NCBI GenBank assembly: GCA_003164785.1
Contig: PLUE01000030.1
Coordinates: 27,246 to 91,245 of the forward strand
From: Gammaproteobacteria bacterium
GTDB lineage: Bacteria; Pseudomonadota; Gammaproteobacteria; Steroidobacterales; Steroidobacteraceae
DNA length: 64,000 nucleotides
Direction: 5' to 3'
Positions 52,262 through 60,845 of this stretch are shown one piece after another. The first letter of the stretch is position 1. Each line of letters begins with the position of its first letter. Both the position numbers and the translations under genes were made by a program. Under the pieces are notes generated by a model, which ran no database searches, was not told where the DNA came from, and saw only the letters and a list, made by a program, of their open reading frames with translations.

Positions 52262-52721
52262 CGTTCGGCGGCGCCGTCTCCGCGCCGAGACCCTGCACCA
52301 CCGCCGTCACGTCGACCTTGCCCGCATGGCGAAATGTCAGGGTCAAGGCCAGTCGATCACCCTCTTTCAGCGGCTTCCTCAGCGCGATCAACATCGCATG
52401 CAAGCCTTGCGGCTCGAACGCCACGCGACCATGCGCGGGCACGGCCACCGAGTCGGTCTGGCGCATCTGCATCAAACCGCCGTTCATGGTCGTCGAATGC
52501 ATTTCCACACGTTGAGCAGCCGGACTGTCGATGCCGGTCAACTCGTCGCCCGCGCCGGAATTCACGATTTCAAAGTACGCCACGCCGACCGTGGCGCCCG
52601 GCGGCGTGGCTCGCGACCAAGCCCGCGTCACCGTCACGGACGGCGGCAAGGTGGCCGGGGCGGCCATCCGCGCGCCGCCGACGAGCCCGCACATCAAGGC
52701 AAAGAGGATGGCGCGTCGCAT
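52236..52721 (-). CDS. PCuAC-type periplasmic copper chaperone (PcuC/DUF461)
   Basis: A 161-residue periplasmic Cu(I) chaperone with a signal peptide (about 1-23) and the H(M)X10MX21HXM copper site: VEMHSTTMNGGLMQMRQ followed by EPQGLHAMLIAL. It works with Sco1 to load copper enzymes. The gene starts 4 bp after the copper monooxygenase stop and overlaps sco1. Confidence 0.93.
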   Translation of the reverse strand: MRRAILFALMCGLVGGARMAAPATLPPSVTVTRAWSRATPPGATVGVAYFEIVNSGAGDELTGIDSPAAQRVEMHSTTMNGGLMQMRQTDSVAVPAHGRVAFEPQGLHAMLIALRKPLKEGDRLALTLTFRHAGKVDVTAVVQGLGAETAPPNDDHGARRE

Positions 52722-52725
52722 GACG

Positions 52726-54504
52726 TTACGGACAGGTCCCGGCGATCGGCTGCAACGAGGTGACGTTCAGCCGGCTCACGTTCGCGTCCTCGATGAGAAC
52801 ACCCTTGGCGGCCATCTTCTGCTTCAGGTGACGTTGCGGCATGAACGGATTGACTCCCAGCAATTGGTAGCTTCGATTCCCGAAGGGCACCGCCGCCATC
52901 GTGCGCAACGCGGCGGAAGAGACGGACTGTGATGGGGTGACGACGGGATCGCTGGCCATCCCGAGCAGCCACGCATTGCCCGTGCCTATCGCAAGACAGC
53001 CGACCGCCTCGACCACGTGCAGCGCTGCGGCGGAGCGGGCTCGCGGCTCGCCGCCCATGGAATACTGGATGAGCGGACTGAACATCTCATGCCAACTCTG
53101 ATTCTGACGGCGAAAGTAAGCCTGCTTGTCCGGCCCACAGTTGCGCGGATCGACGCCGAGCTCCGTGAGACGCTTGTTCTTGGATGAGTTGTCGTAGTGA
53201 GCGATCACCACCAATTTGCTGCCCGCCGGCAACGCAAGCGGTGTTGCAAGATCGTAGGCCAGCTGCCAATGGAAATCGTAGTGGGGCACGGACAGGACGG
53301 TGACCTCGTGCCCGTCCGGATACACGACGCTGTACTTGAAATCCTTGCCGCGCATGTGGGCATGCGGCTGCAATTGATAAATCGTCATCGGTTCGGTGTA
53401 GGCCGTCACTCCGACGAGTTCGTAGTTCGACGCATACGGCGGGATCGGCGGGATCGCCACGTCCGTGCCTTCCGCCTTGGTGCCCGCATCGTCGGTCAGT
53501 AATTGCCGACCGTTGGCGATGACGGTGGCCACGGCCGCGGGCGCGCGGAACAACTGATGCTTGGGCGCATCCGGCGCAAACCACAGCGCGAGCTCCGAAC
53601 GATTCCGTTCCGGCCTGCCCGTCGTCGTGTAATGAATGTTGAAATTGATGTAGAGATTCTTTCCCGCCTTCAACAGCTTGGCGCTGTCGTGATCATACAT
53701 CTCGAAGGTGGTGCCCGGGGTGTACACACCCAGCATGTCGTAGGCGCCGGGATTGAGCGGGTCGGACACAGCGGGCTGCATGTTCGCGAGCGCGTCGCCG
53801 CCGACGCCCATTTCGCGGCCCACCTTGGCGAATGCATCCAGATCCTCGGGCGTGACACCATCGGCCACCGAGACCTCCGTGATCCCCATGTGGTGAACCA
53901 GCGCGTTGTTGCCGGGGCGCACCTGCATGGCCGCGATCCACTTGTCCTTCGTCAGCGGCACTTTGACCCGCTGCAAAACGTAGGGAATCTCACCATTGGC
54001 CGCGAGCATGACCTCCGGCAGCGACAACACCACGTCCGGCTTGATGCCTCCGGGGTGCAGCCACCCGGACGACGCGCTCGGCAACGGTGGCAGATCCGCG
54101 TCGCTGCCCCTGGCGGCGCCCGTGTCCACCCAGGCCACCAGCGTCGCGATATCCGCATCGTCCAGCCGCGGATCGTTGCGAAACGTCAAACTATGCTTGG
54201 AATTGGCCGGCCATGGCGGCATCTGGCGCGATGCCACCTGCTCCTTGATGGCCTTGGCCGACACCTTCGCCGATTCATAGGTCGTCAGCGGCATCGACTG
54301 GGCGATCTCGCCCGAACGATGACAACCGATGCAGCTCTTGTACAAGATGGGAGCGACATCCCTGCTGAAGGTCGGCGCACGCGACCCATCGGCCGCCGCC
54401 GCGGCCGCCAGCGAGACCCCCACGGCCGACGTGCCGAGATTCCGTGCCACCCGCAATACAGTTCTACATAACGTCACGGACGACCCCAGCAACAGATGCC
54501 CCAT
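52726..54504 (-). CDS. PHM-like copper monooxygenase fused to a cytochrome c domain
   Basis: The 592-residue exported protein combines a cytochrome c domain (heme motif CIGCH at 58-62, axial Met in RQMPPWP, Met95) with a copper type II, ascorbate-dependent monooxygenase fold. All copper ligands expected from peptidylglycine hydroxylating monooxygenase have counterparts: His204-His205 in ALVHHMGI and His291 in INFNIHYTTTG for one site; His381 and His383 in LQPHAHMRGKDF and Met474 in SWHEMFSP for the other. The heme domain could deliver electrons in place of ascorbate. The substrate is unknown. The two downstream genes encode copper chaperones. The N-terminal 35 residues look like a signal peptide. 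Confidence 0.85.
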   Translation of the reverse strand: MGHLLLGSSVTLCRTVLRVARNLGTSAVGVSLAAAAAADGSRAPTFSRDVAPILYKSCIGCHRSGEIAQSMPLTTYESAKVSAKAIKEQVASRQMPPWPANSKHSLTFRNDPRLDDADIATLVAWVDTGAARGSDADLPPLPSASSGWLHPGGIKPDVVLSLPEVMLAANGEIPYVLQRVKVPLTKDKWIAAMQVRPGNNALVHHMGITEVSVADGVTPEDLDAFAKVGREMGVGGDALANMQPAVSDPLNPGAYDMLGVYTPGTTFEMYDHDSAKLLKAGKNLYINFNIHYTTTGRPERNRSELALWFAPDAPKHQLFRAPAAVATVIANGRQLLTDDAGTKAEGTDVAIPPIPPYASNYELVGVTAYTEPMTIYQLQPHAHMRGKDFKYSVVYPDGHEVTVLSVPHYDFHWQLAYDLATPLALPAGSKLVVIAHYDNSSKNKRLTELGVDPRNCGPDKQAYFRRQNQSWHEMFSPLIQYSMGGEPRARSAAALHVVEAVGCLAIGTGNAWLLGMASDPVVTPSQSVSSAALRTMAAVPFGNRSYQLLGVNPFMPQRHLKQKMAAKGVLIEDANVSRLNVTSLQPIAGTCP

Positions 54505-54521
54505 TATAGGGATTGCCGCCT

Positions 54522-55700
54522 CTACAGCGTGTGTCGCAGATCCTGCAATGCAAACCCCGTCAGTTCCCGATCGAGACCCCGCGTCCAGGCCATGGCCTTG
54601 AACCGCTCGCCCATCTCACCGGGCAGCATCAGTTGCTTCGCTTGATTCGCCAGCCGTGCGAAGCGATTCGCATCCTCACCAGCCATGATATGCATCTCAC
54701 GGTCGATGCCCAAACCCGCGAGGAAAAATGCCTGGGTGGTGAATCCCGCCAATTCGCATCCCGACGCCATGCACGACTCGGCCAGCGTCGTGAAATCCAC
54801 CCACGCCGTGATGTCCTGCAGGCCTGGAAGGCGGAACGGATCCTCATGGGTTCGATGACGAAAATGGCAGAGTAATGTGCCGCCATGCCGCTCGGCCAGG
54901 TAATACTGCGATCGCGGCAATCCATAATCGAACCACAGCGCCGCGCCCCGCCCCAGTGCCGCCGTGATGCTGCCGGCCCAATGCCGCATCCGCACACAGG
55001 TTTCCGACACGTAACCATCGTCCCAACCGTTGGCGGCCGACGCCAATCCCGCGACCGACTCGCGAAGGACGGTGCTCGCCGGTCGCGACGCCCACGTGAA
55101 CTCTTCGCCGGCCGACCCCGCTGCGGCCACGCCCAACTCGTCGCACCCAGCACCCGACCATCGAAAGCGCACCACGGGCAGCGCATCCAATACCTCGTTT
55201 GCGAGAATGACGCCATCGAACGGCTCGCGGGGCAAGGCCTCGAGCCAGATCACGCGCCCCATCAGGTGCGGCAACTTGTCATGAAGTAACGCGCGCTGCC
55301 GGTCACGTAAATCGGCGCTCACGTCGAGAATGAAATACCGGTCCGGCAAGCCGCCCAGCGACTCGAGGCGGGTGAGCACATCCACCGCCAGCCGCCCCGT
55401 TCCCGCACCGATTTCCAGTATCGACCCGCCACCGAGTTCGCGAAACACCTCCGCACACTGCTGCGCGACGCACGCACCGAACAAGGCAGAGATCTCCGGA
55501 GCCGTGGTGAAGTCGCCGCCGCGGCCCAATTTGCGCGCGCCCGCGTTGTAGTACCCCAGCCCCGGCGCATACAGGGCCAGATCCATGTAACGCTCGAAGC
55601 TGATCCAGCCGCCCGACGCGGCGATCTGTGCGGCGATGTGCGCGCGGACCCGTTCCGTGTGTTCGTTTTCCGCCGCGCTCAACGCGGCCTCATGGCGCAT
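54522..55700 (-). CDS. MidA/NDUFAF7-family SAM-dependent methyltransferase
   Basis: The 392-residue protein belongs to the group of NDUFAF7, which methylates an arginine of a complex I subunit in mitochondria; bacterial targets are unclear. It shows ISFERYMDLALYAPGLGYYNAG, GGDFTTAPEISALFGACVAQQ, the SAM loop LEIGAGTGRLAVDVL, GVILANEVLDALPVVRF, LWFDYGLPRSQYYLAERHGGT and LPGLQDITAWVDFT. ATG 55700 has an AGGG upstream; longer starts would overlap the divergent pteridine reductase gene. Confidence 0.9.
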   Translation of the reverse strand: MRHEAALSAAENEHTERVRAHIAAQIAASGGWISFERYMDLALYAPGLGYYNAGARKLGRGGDFTTAPEISALFGACVAQQCAEVFRELGGGSILEIGAGTGRLAVDVLTRLESLGGLPDRYFILDVSADLRDRQRALLHDKLPHLMGRVIWLEALPREPFDGVILANEVLDALPVVRFRWSGAGCDELGVAAAGSAGEEFTWASRPASTVLRESVAGLASAANGWDDGYVSETCVRMRHWAGSITAALGRGAALWFDYGLPRSQYYLAERHGGTLLCHFRHRTHEDPFRLPGLQDITAWVDFTTLAESCMASGCELAGFTTQAFFLAGLGIDREMHIMAGEDANRFARLANQAKQLMLPGEMGERFKAMAWTRGLDRELTGFALQDLRHTL

Positions 55701-55740
55701 GGGTACACCCTGCAACCACAATCCGGTATCGTTCCGACAC

Positions 55741-56508
55741 ATGACATCGAGCCACGACACATCCACCATCGAAACGCCGCTTCGCGATCACGTGGTGCTG
55801 ATAACCGGCGGCGCACGCCGCGTCGGTGCCGAGATCGTGCGCATCCTGCATGGCGCGGGCGCCCGCATACTCATTCACCATCGCAATTCGTCCTCCGATG
55901 CTCACTCGCTCGCCGACGAACTCAACACGGCCAGGGCCGGCTCCGTCGCCCTGGCAAGCGCGGAACTGCTCGATCCAGAAGCGCCGCAATCCTTGATCGA
56001 CGCCACTTTGCGCGTGTTCGGCCGGCTCGACGTTCTGATCAACAACGCCTCGACGTTCTACCCCACCCGCATCGGCGAGATCACCGTCGCGCAATGGGAC
56101 GACCTGATGGGCAGCAACCTGAAGGCACCGCTGTTTCTCTCGCAGGCCGCCGCCCCGAGCCTGCGCGTGCGGCGCGGCCTCATCATCAACATCGTCGACG
56201 TTCACGCGTTGCGGCCGCTCAAGGGACATGCCGTGTACAGCGTCGCCAAGGCCGGCCTCGCCATGTTGACGCGTTCGCTCGCGCGCGAGCTTGGCCCCGA
56301 GATCCGCGTCAACGGCATTGCACCCGGCCCCGTGCTGTGGCCCGAGCGCGCGATGGACGAAGATCTGAAGCGCGAGATCATCGACAAGACCGCCCTCAAG
56401 CGGCACGGCACACCCCAGGACATCGCGCGCACCGCGTTGTTTCTCGTCAAGGATGCGCCCTACATCACCGGCCAGATCATTGCCGTCGATGGCGGGCGCA
56501 GCATTTAG
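55741..56508 (+). CDS. Pteridine reductase-like SDR (FolM/PTR1 type)
   Basis: A 255-residue classical SDR. The cofactor loop LITGGARRVGAEIV with two adjacent Arg is typical of pteridine reductases, and the catalytic Ser is replaced by Asp in INIVDVHALRPLKGHAVYSVAKAGL, as in PTR1 (Asp, Tyr, Lys). NNAS and NGIAPGPVLWPE complete the fold. It probably reduces dihydrofolate, dihydrobiopterin or dihydromonapterin with NADPH. It ends 4 bp inside the convergent HAL-like gene; folB lies beyond that. Confidence 0.9.
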   Translation: MTSSHDTSTIETPLRDHVVLITGGARRVGAEIVRILHGAGARILIHHRNSSSDAHSLADELNTARAGSVALASAELLDPEAPQSLIDATLRVFGRLDVLINNASTFYPTRIGEITVAQWDDLMGSNLKAPLFLSQAAAPSLRVRRGLIINIVDVHALRPLKGHAVYSVAKAGLAMLTRSLARELGPEIRVNGIAPGPVLWPERAMDEDLKREIIDKTALKRHGTPQDIARTALFLVKDAPYITGQIIAVDGGRSI

Positions 56509-58541
56509 GACTGTGTCGCCGGCGTAGCCGCTTTACGCGGCGCCTTGCTCTTGGACCGCCGCCGCGGCGCCCGCGGTCGCGCGGATGGCGACTTGGCGCC
56601 ACCATCGGCTTCGACCTCTGCCGCTCCTTCGACGACATCTGCGGTTGCCGCCGACGCCGGTTCGGACGGACCCGCCGCCTCCCCGACCGTGGACGCTTCC
56701 ACGACCGCCGGATCGGACTCCGCTCCGCGCTCGGCGACGACCGCAGGCTGCGCGAGGACAGTGGGCTCCCCGGCACTTATAGGTTCTGCGACGACATCCG
56801 CGGGTTCTGCCACGGCGGCGGACACCGTCTCCGATTCCGCTACGCGGTCCGCCATCACCGCCGGCGCGGCGGCGAATACGGTCTCTGCCCTGGCTGCAGG
56901 CTCGGCCGCCAACGCACGCGCCCCCCCGTCAACCGGGTCTACCCTGGGCGTCGGGGCGGCTCTCGGCGGGACTTCCGGCCTCGTCTCGGGCCGAACCTGC
57001 CGCGGCGGGGCACTTTGACGTCCGGGCTCTTCATCGACCTCGGACTCGAAGTCCACCGCCGTCGGTTCGCGGATGATCTCGCGCACGCGCTCGATGTCCC
57101 GGGCCAGCGGCCGCTCGTCGCGGTAGTGCGGAATCCGCCCACGCAGCGCGCGATACACGATGTCGGTGTTGGGGGCGCGCGCCAATTGACCGGGCTGCAG
57201 GTCATACGCCTGGATCGCCGCCAACAATTCGATGCTCAAGATGAATTCGGCGTTGTCCAAAATCTTCAGCAGCTTGAGCGCAGCAGGGGTCGCGTGACAC
57301 AAGTGATCTTCCTGCAGACCGGACGTGACACCACCATCCAAACTCGCCGGCGCCGCCAGGCGTCGATTGTCGGCGACCAATGATGCCGCCGTGTACTGCG
57401 CAATCATGAAACCGGACCCCGCTCCGCTGTCCGACGCGAGAAACGCCGGCAATCCGCTGACCAACGGATTCACCAATCGATCGAGGCGCCGTTCGGACAT
57501 CGCCGCAAGTTCGGCAATCGCGACGCCCAATGCGTCCGCACTCAGGCCAATGGCAGCGCCGACGGCATTGGCCTGCGAGAGCGAGCGTGGCTCATCCTCG
57601 GTTCCGACGACCACCGGATTGTCGGTGATGGCGCGAAGTTCCGTATCCACCACCGCGGCGGTCATCGCGAACACCTCACGCGCCGCGCCGTGCACGTGGG
57701 GGATCGCCCGCAGGCTCAGGGCATCCTGGGTGCGCCGCCCGGCGCTCGCCGCGAGGATCCCGCTGCCGTCGAGCAGCGCCTGCAATCGTTCGCCGATTTC
57801 CGACACCGCCGGCGACGCGCGCAGCCTTAAGGACTCGGCATCGAAGGCGCTCGACTGTCCGCGCAGATTCTCGAACGACATCGCCGCGATCACATCCGCC
57901 CAGTTCAACAGCCGTTCGGCGCGCAGCAGCGCGAGCGCCGTGAGGCCGGTGACGCAGGGCGTGCCGTTCACCAGGCTCAAGCCTTCTTTGGCCTCCAGGA
58001 CCAGTCCCTCGATGTCCGCCGCCTTCAGCACTTCGCGAGTCGACCGGCGCTCGGTTCCGCGCTGCACGTAACCCTCGCCGATCACCGCCAGCGCCACGTG
58101 CGCCATGTGCGACAGATAGCCGACGGATCCCGCGGCCGGCACTTCCGGTATCCAATCGTTTCGCAGATGGCCCATCAGCCGATCCACCACGTCCAGCCGC
58201 ACGCCCGAATAGCCATGGGCGAAATTATTGATCGCCGCCGCCATGATGGCGCGCACCTCGCAGTAGCTGAGCGGTGCACCCACGCCCACGGCATGGCTCA
58301 TGACGATGTTGCGCGACAGATGCCGCAGCTGCGACGGCTCCACGATGACGTCGCACAGGGCGCCGACGCCGGTATTCACGCCATACGCGCGAATCCCCTT
58401 GGCGACGATCGACTCCACCAGGAGCCGCGCACCACGGATGCGAGATTCCGCACGTGCAGACAGGGAAAACGGCGCGCCCTCTGCAACGGCCGCCACTTGC
58501 CGCCATGAGAGGGGCTGATCGAGAATTACGGAGGTCGACAT
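56505..58541 (-). CDS. HAL/PAL-family protein lacking the MIO triad, with a long basic-ended tail
   Basis: Residues 1-500 are clearly homologous to histidine and aromatic ammonia-lyases: YGVNTGVGAL (Tyr53), MSHAVGVGAP (His83), LSLVNGTP (Asn192), SFENLRG, LRAITDNPVV, SERRLDRL, GSGFMIAQYTAASLVADNR and LQEDHLC (Glu411). Two key elements are missing. After GSVG (138-141) the sequence continues YLSHMAHVAL, so the Ala-Ser-Gly that forms the MIO cofactor is absent with a gap of exactly three residues. The QDPYSLR motif is QDALSLR, losing the catalytic Tyr280 equivalent. Residues 505-678 are Ala/Pro/Glu/Val-rich and end in an Arg/Lys/Ser stretch like histone H1. Ammonia-lyase activity is unlikely; its function is unknown. 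It is 6 bp downstream of folB, with AGGA before the ATG. Confidence 0.9.
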   Translation of the reverse strand: MSTSVILDQPLSWRQVAAVAEGAPFSLSARAESRIRGARLLVESIVAKGIRAYGVNTGVGALCDVIVEPSQLRHLSRNIVMSHAVGVGAPLSYCEVRAIMAAAINNFAHGYSGVRLDVVDRLMGHLRNDWIPEVPAAGSVGYLSHMAHVALAVIGEGYVQRGTERRSTREVLKAADIEGLVLEAKEGLSLVNGTPCVTGLTALALLRAERLLNWADVIAAMSFENLRGQSSAFDAESLRLRASPAVSEIGERLQALLDGSGILAASAGRRTQDALSLRAIPHVHGAAREVFAMTAAVVDTELRAITDNPVVVGTEDEPRSLSQANAVGAAIGLSADALGVAIAELAAMSERRLDRLVNPLVSGLPAFLASDSGAGSGFMIAQYTAASLVADNRRLAAPASLDGGVTSGLQEDHLCHATPAALKLLKILDNAEFILSIELLAAIQAYDLQPGQLARAPNTDIVYRALRGRIPHYRDERPLARDIERVREIIREPTAVDFESEVDEEPGRQSAPPRQVRPETRPEVPPRAAPTPRVDPVDGGARALAAEPAARAETVFAAAPAVMADRVAESETVSAAVAEPADVVAEPISAGEPTVLAQPAVVAERGAESDPAVVEASTVGEAAGPSEPASAATADVVEGAAEVEADGGAKSPSARPRAPRRRSKSKAPRKAATPATQS

Positions 58542-58547
58542 AAAATC

Positions 58548-58937
58548 CTACGGTTTGCCGCGCGCTATGCGCCAGGAATCGAGATGCACGCGATTGCGCT
58601 CCAATGCCACGCCCACGTCGCGCGAGCCCCGGACCGCTCCAGGCTTGCTCAACGTCAGGCTCACCCACTCGACGTCGAACTCCTCGAGAATCAGCATCGC
58701 AATGTGCTCGGCCAATGTTTCCACCAGATGAAAGGAAGACGCCTCGACGAAGGCCAGCACGCGCTTCGCCACGCCTCGATAGTTCAGCGTGTGCTCGATC
58801 GAATCGGTGAGCGCGGCCTTGCGGATGTCACCGGACATCTCGATGTCGATGACCACCGTCTGCCTGACCTGCCGCTCCCACTCGTAGATGCCGATGATGG
58901 CCTCCGTCTTGAGAGCATGTATGAAAATTTTGTCCAT
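58548..58937 (-). CDS. folB: Dihydroneopterin aldolase
   Basis: FolB cleaves 7,8-dihydroneopterin to the folate precursor hydroxymethyldihydropterin and glycolaldehyde. The 129 residues have IFIHALKTEAIIGIYEWERQ with the conserved Glu, TDSIEHTLNYRGVAKRV, SSFHLVETLAEHIA and the catalytic Lys in LTLSKPGAVRGS. It starts 8 bp after the tsaD stop and precedes the HAL-like gene by 6 bp. Confidence 0.95.
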   Translation of the reverse strand: MDKIFIHALKTEAIIGIYEWERQVRQTVVIDIEMSGDIRKAALTDSIEHTLNYRGVAKRVLAFVEASSFHLVETLAEHIAMLILEEFDVEWVSLTLSKPGAVRGSRDVGVALERNRVHLDSWRIARGKP

Positions 58938-58945
58938 CTAAACGT

Positions 58946-59974
58946 CTAAACCCCTGTTAATTCGTTGTCTGTCAGCGGCCAGCGCGCACGCGCGCCCAGT
59001 CCCAAACCCGGCGCGGCCGCATCACCCCCCGCGGCCAACCGCAGACAGCCCGCGAGGGCAATCATCGCGCCGTTGTCGGTGCAAAATTCCGTCCGCGGGA
59101 AGTACAGCGCCGCACCGCTCTCGGCCGCGATGGCGCCCAGGCGCTCGCGCAGTTTCCGATTGGCTCCGACGCCCCCCGCGACCACCAGACGCCGATGCCC
59201 GGTAGCCCGCAGTGCACGCCGTGATTTCTCCGCGAGAGTGTCGACCACCGCCTCCTGGAAGCCGCGCGCGACGTCGGCGCGGAGTTCGTCGTCCAAAACG
59301 CGGCCCCGCAAGGCTACTAGGGCTGCCGTCTTCAAGCCACTGAAACTGAATTCCAGTCCCGGCCGGTCCAACATCGGTCGCGGGAACACGAAACGCCCCG
59401 CATGGCCGCTTTCCGCCAAACGTGCGAGCGCGGCACCGCCCGGATACGGCAGCCCCAGCATTTTGGCGGTCTTGTCGAACGCCTCGCCCGCCGCATCGTC
59501 GAGCGTTCCGCCCAGGATGCGGTACTGGCCCAACCCCTGCACATCGACCAGCTGCGTGTGGCCGCCGGACACCAGCAGCGCCAGAAACGGGAAGTCTGGC
59601 GCAGGGTCTTCGAGCAACGGCGCCAACAGGTGCCCCTCTAAATGGTGCACGGCAATAGCCGGCCGATCCCAGGCATAGGCCAAACTGCGCGCGAAGCCTG
59701 CCCCCGTCAGGAGCGCCCCGATCAGTCCCGGCCCCGCCGTATAAGCCACTGCATCGATGGACTCCCGATCGGATCTGGCATCCGCCAAGGCTTCGCGGAC
59801 CAGGGGCAACAGCCGCTTCACGTGGTCCCGGGAGGCCAGTTCCGGCACCACGCCGCCGTACGCCTGGTGCATGGCGATTTGGCTGTAAAGGCGGTGCGAC
59901 AGCAGTCCGCGCGCCTGGTCATAGACCGCCACGGCCGTTTCATCGCAAGACGTCTCGATACCGATTACCCGCAT
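58946..59974 (-). CDS. tsaD: TsaD: tRNA threonylcarbamoyladenosine transferase subunit
   Basis: TsaD transfers the threonylcarbamoyl group to A37 of ANN-decoding tRNAs with TsaB and TsaE. The 342 residues include [33 protein letters not shown], the metal-binding [50 protein letters not shown] and [15 protein letters not shown]. It is divergent from rpsU, the classic gammaproteobacterial arrangement, across 143 bp. Confidence 0.97.
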   Translation of the reverse strand: MRVIGIETSCDETAVAVYDQARGLLSHRLYSQIAMHQAYGGVVPELASRDHVKRLLPLVREALADARSDRESIDAVAYTAGPGLIGALLTGAGFARSLAYAWDRPAIAVHHLEGHLLAPLLEDPAPDFPFLALLVSGGHTQLVDVQGLGQYRILGGTLDDAAGEAFDKTAKMLGLPYPGGAALARLAESGHAGRFVFPRPMLDRPGLEFSFSGLKTAALVALRGRVLDDELRADVARGFQEAVVDTLAEKSRRALRATGHRRLVVAGGVGANRKLRERLGAIAAESGAALYFPRTEFCTDNGAMIALAGCLRLAAGGDAAAPGLGLGARARWPLTDNELTGV

Positions 59975-60032
59975 AAAGTCAGCCTCAACAGTCGATTAAA
60001 TGGCGCCCGCTGAAGACGGCGCACCACAAACT

Positions 60033-60061
60033 TTGCCTTTTGCGAAGGCGCCCATTAGAAT
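60033..60061 (+). promoter_or_regulatory. Probable promoter of the rpsU-yqeY-dnaG-rpoD operon
   Basis: TTGCCT (60033-60038) and TAGAAT (60056-60061) are 17 bp apart, a good sigma-70 match. The expected start near 60068 gives a leader of about 50 bases with a small CGCCG...CGGCG hairpin before the GAGG ribosome-binding site of rpsU. Confidence 0.6.
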
Positions 60062-60117
60062 GCGCCCCCCTGTCGCCGATTGCCGGCGGCACTTTGCCAT
60101 AAGAATTTGAGGTTTGA

Positions 60118-60372
60118 ATGCCCAGCGTTCGTGTTCGAGAGAACGAATATTTCGATGCCGCCCTACGCCGCTTCAAGCGTGCCTGCGAGAAGGCGGGCGT
60201 ACTCACCGAGCTTCGACGCCGGGAATTCTACGAGAAGCCGACCCAGGAGCGGAAGCGCAAGAAGGCCGCGGCGGTCAAGCGCCACCTCAAAAAGCTGTCA
60301 CGCGAGAACATGCGCGGCGCCGGCGGAGCGCCTTCGAGCGCACCCGCGGCCGCTCCGTCTCGTCCATATTGA
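60118..60372 (+). CDS. rpsU: 30S ribosomal protein bS21
   Basis: A small basic ribosomal protein that helps mRNA binding during initiation. The conserved core [20 protein letters not shown] and [20 protein letters not shown] is followed by a Lys-rich helix. At 84 residues it is longer than the usual 71 because of an Ala/Ser/Pro-rich C-terminal tail. GAGG lies 5 bp before the ATG. It is the first gene of the macromolecular synthesis operon. Confidence 0.97.
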   Translation: MPSVRVRENEYFDAALRRFKRACEKAGVLTELRRREFYEKPTQERKRKKAAAVKRHLKKLSRENMRGAGGAPSSAPAAAPSRPY

Positions 60373-60385
60373 TCGCCGGACCCTG

Positions 60386-60832
60386 ATGTCGCTCAAAGAG
60401 CGAATTACCGACGACATGAAGGCGGCGATGCGCTCCGGAGAAAAGGAGCGCCTCGGCGTAATTCGCATGGTCACGTCGGCCATCAAGCAGCGTGAAGTCG
60501 ACGAGCGGATCACGCTCGACGATGCGCAAGTCTTCTCGGTGCTCGAGAAGATGATCAAGCAGCGCAAGGAATCCATCGTCCAGTTCGCGGCCGGTAATCG
60601 GCCCGATCTGGTCGAGAAGGAAAATGCCGAAGTTGCCCTGCTGCAGTCCTACCTGCCGTCGCAGCTGAGCGAAACCGAACTCGATGCCCTGATCGGCGAG
60701 GCGATCACGTCGACCGGCGCCGCCAGCATCAAGGACATGGGCAAGGTCATGGCCATCATCAAGGGCAAGGCCCAAGGCCGGGCCGACTTAGGCAAGGTCG
60801 GCACGAAGATCAAAGCCAAGCTCGGCGGTTGA
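60386..60832 (+). CDS. yqeY: GatB/YqeY domain protein
   Basis: A 148-residue helical protein related to the C-terminal tRNA-binding domain of GatB; its function as a free protein is not settled. Visible are LKERITDDMKAAMRSGEKER, LGVIRMVTSAIKQREVDER, MIKQRKESIVQFAAGNRPDL and SYLPSQLSETELDALI. It lies between rpsU and dnaG, 13 bp from each, a position common in gammaproteobacteria. Confidence 0.95.
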   Translation: MSLKERITDDMKAAMRSGEKERLGVIRMVTSAIKQREVDERITLDDAQVFSVLEKMIKQRKESIVQFAAGNRPDLVEKENAEVALLQSYLPSQLSETELDALIGEAITSTGAASIKDMGKVMAIIKGKAQGRADLGKVGTKIKAKLGG

Positions 60833-60845
60833 TCGCAACCGGTCC

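Noticed and set aside
55638..57383. 581-codon plus-strand frame
   Set aside because: Crosses pteridine reductase in a wrong frame and the antisense of the HAL-like gene; Arg-rich with no family.
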